From: an uncultured Prevotella sp.
GTDB lineage: Bacteria; Bacteroidota; Bacteroidia; Bacteroidales; Bacteroidaceae
Reading direction: 5' to 3'
DNA length: 55,765 nucleotides
Assembly: GCA_947177775.1 (NCBI GenBank)
Contig: CAMWVS010000015.1
Location: forward strand, 1 to 55,765
Shown here one piece after another: positions 55,713-55,765 of this stretch; position 1 is the first letter of the stretch; each line of letters starts with the position of its first letter. Below the pieces are notes generated by a model. That model was not told the origin of the DNA, ran no database searches, and saw only the letters and a list, made by a program, of their open reading frames with translations. The translations under genes and the position numbers were made by a program.

Positions 55713-55765
55713 ACCTCAGTTCGGGATAAGAAATATCCATTAAAAAATTGGTAGTCTCACAAATA

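Overview
The window is a piece of a Bacteroidota chromosome, most likely from Prevotellaceae (Prevotella sensu lato). The reasons are the TAnnTTTG-type -7 promoter boxes, the short RpoD without region 1.1, the LpxC-FabZ fusion, the large disordered insertion in Rho, many DUF families largely confined to Bacteroidota (DUF5686, DUF5715, DUF3127, DUF4835), an Rnf operon led by RseC, and weak Shine-Dalgarno signals. The genus is an inference. I recognised no rRNA, tRNA, CRISPR array, prophage or intact insertion sequence.

Layout. 0-9.3 kb: rpoD, then a three-gene unit with a DUF5686 outer-membrane protein and an AddAB-type helicase/nuclease pair. 9.3-11.1 kb: a lone minus-strand DUF5715 gene between two intergenic regions that carry long inverted repeats. 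11.1-18.3 kb: phoH, purC, menG, aroE, purM, prfA and pyrF (purine and pyrimidine synthesis, menaquinone, shikimate, translation release). 18.3-27.4 kb: a hairpin-rich gap, then lpxD, lpxC-fabZ, lpxA, miaA, a class A PBP and a Pif1-like helicase, joining lipid A and peptidoglycan synthesis. 27.4-35.7 kb: DUF3127 (minus strand), then dnaN, a DnaQ-type exonuclease, coaBC, DUF4835, recN and a degenerate trypsin-fold/TPR protein. 35.7-36.1 kb: a truncated symporter remnant with nested inverted repeats. 36.1-43 kb (minus strand): galE and the Rnf operon rseC-rnfBCDGEA. 43.2-43.65 kb: a lone acidic hypothetical gene. 43.8-49.7 kb (minus strand): a five-gene unit of DMP19-like protein, smpB, metH, a HAD phosphatase and a GH10-like glycosidase. 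50.2-55.5 kb: rho, a membrane-anchored MORN/GH25 lysozyme, a short FolK-like protein and an M64 peptidase.

Most of the window is core housekeeping sequence. The unusual material lies between the genes and in accessory domains: a 105-bp G+C-rich fold-back element, a 60-bp near-perfect palindrome, a 20-bp perfect stem between dnaN and its downstream exonuclease, an SSB-like acidic tip on the DUF3127 protein next to dnaN, an apparently inactive protease fused to TPRs, and a symporter broken at an inverted-repeat scar. I found no clearly undescribed defence or mobile system; the best candidates for something new are these repeats and domain oddities.
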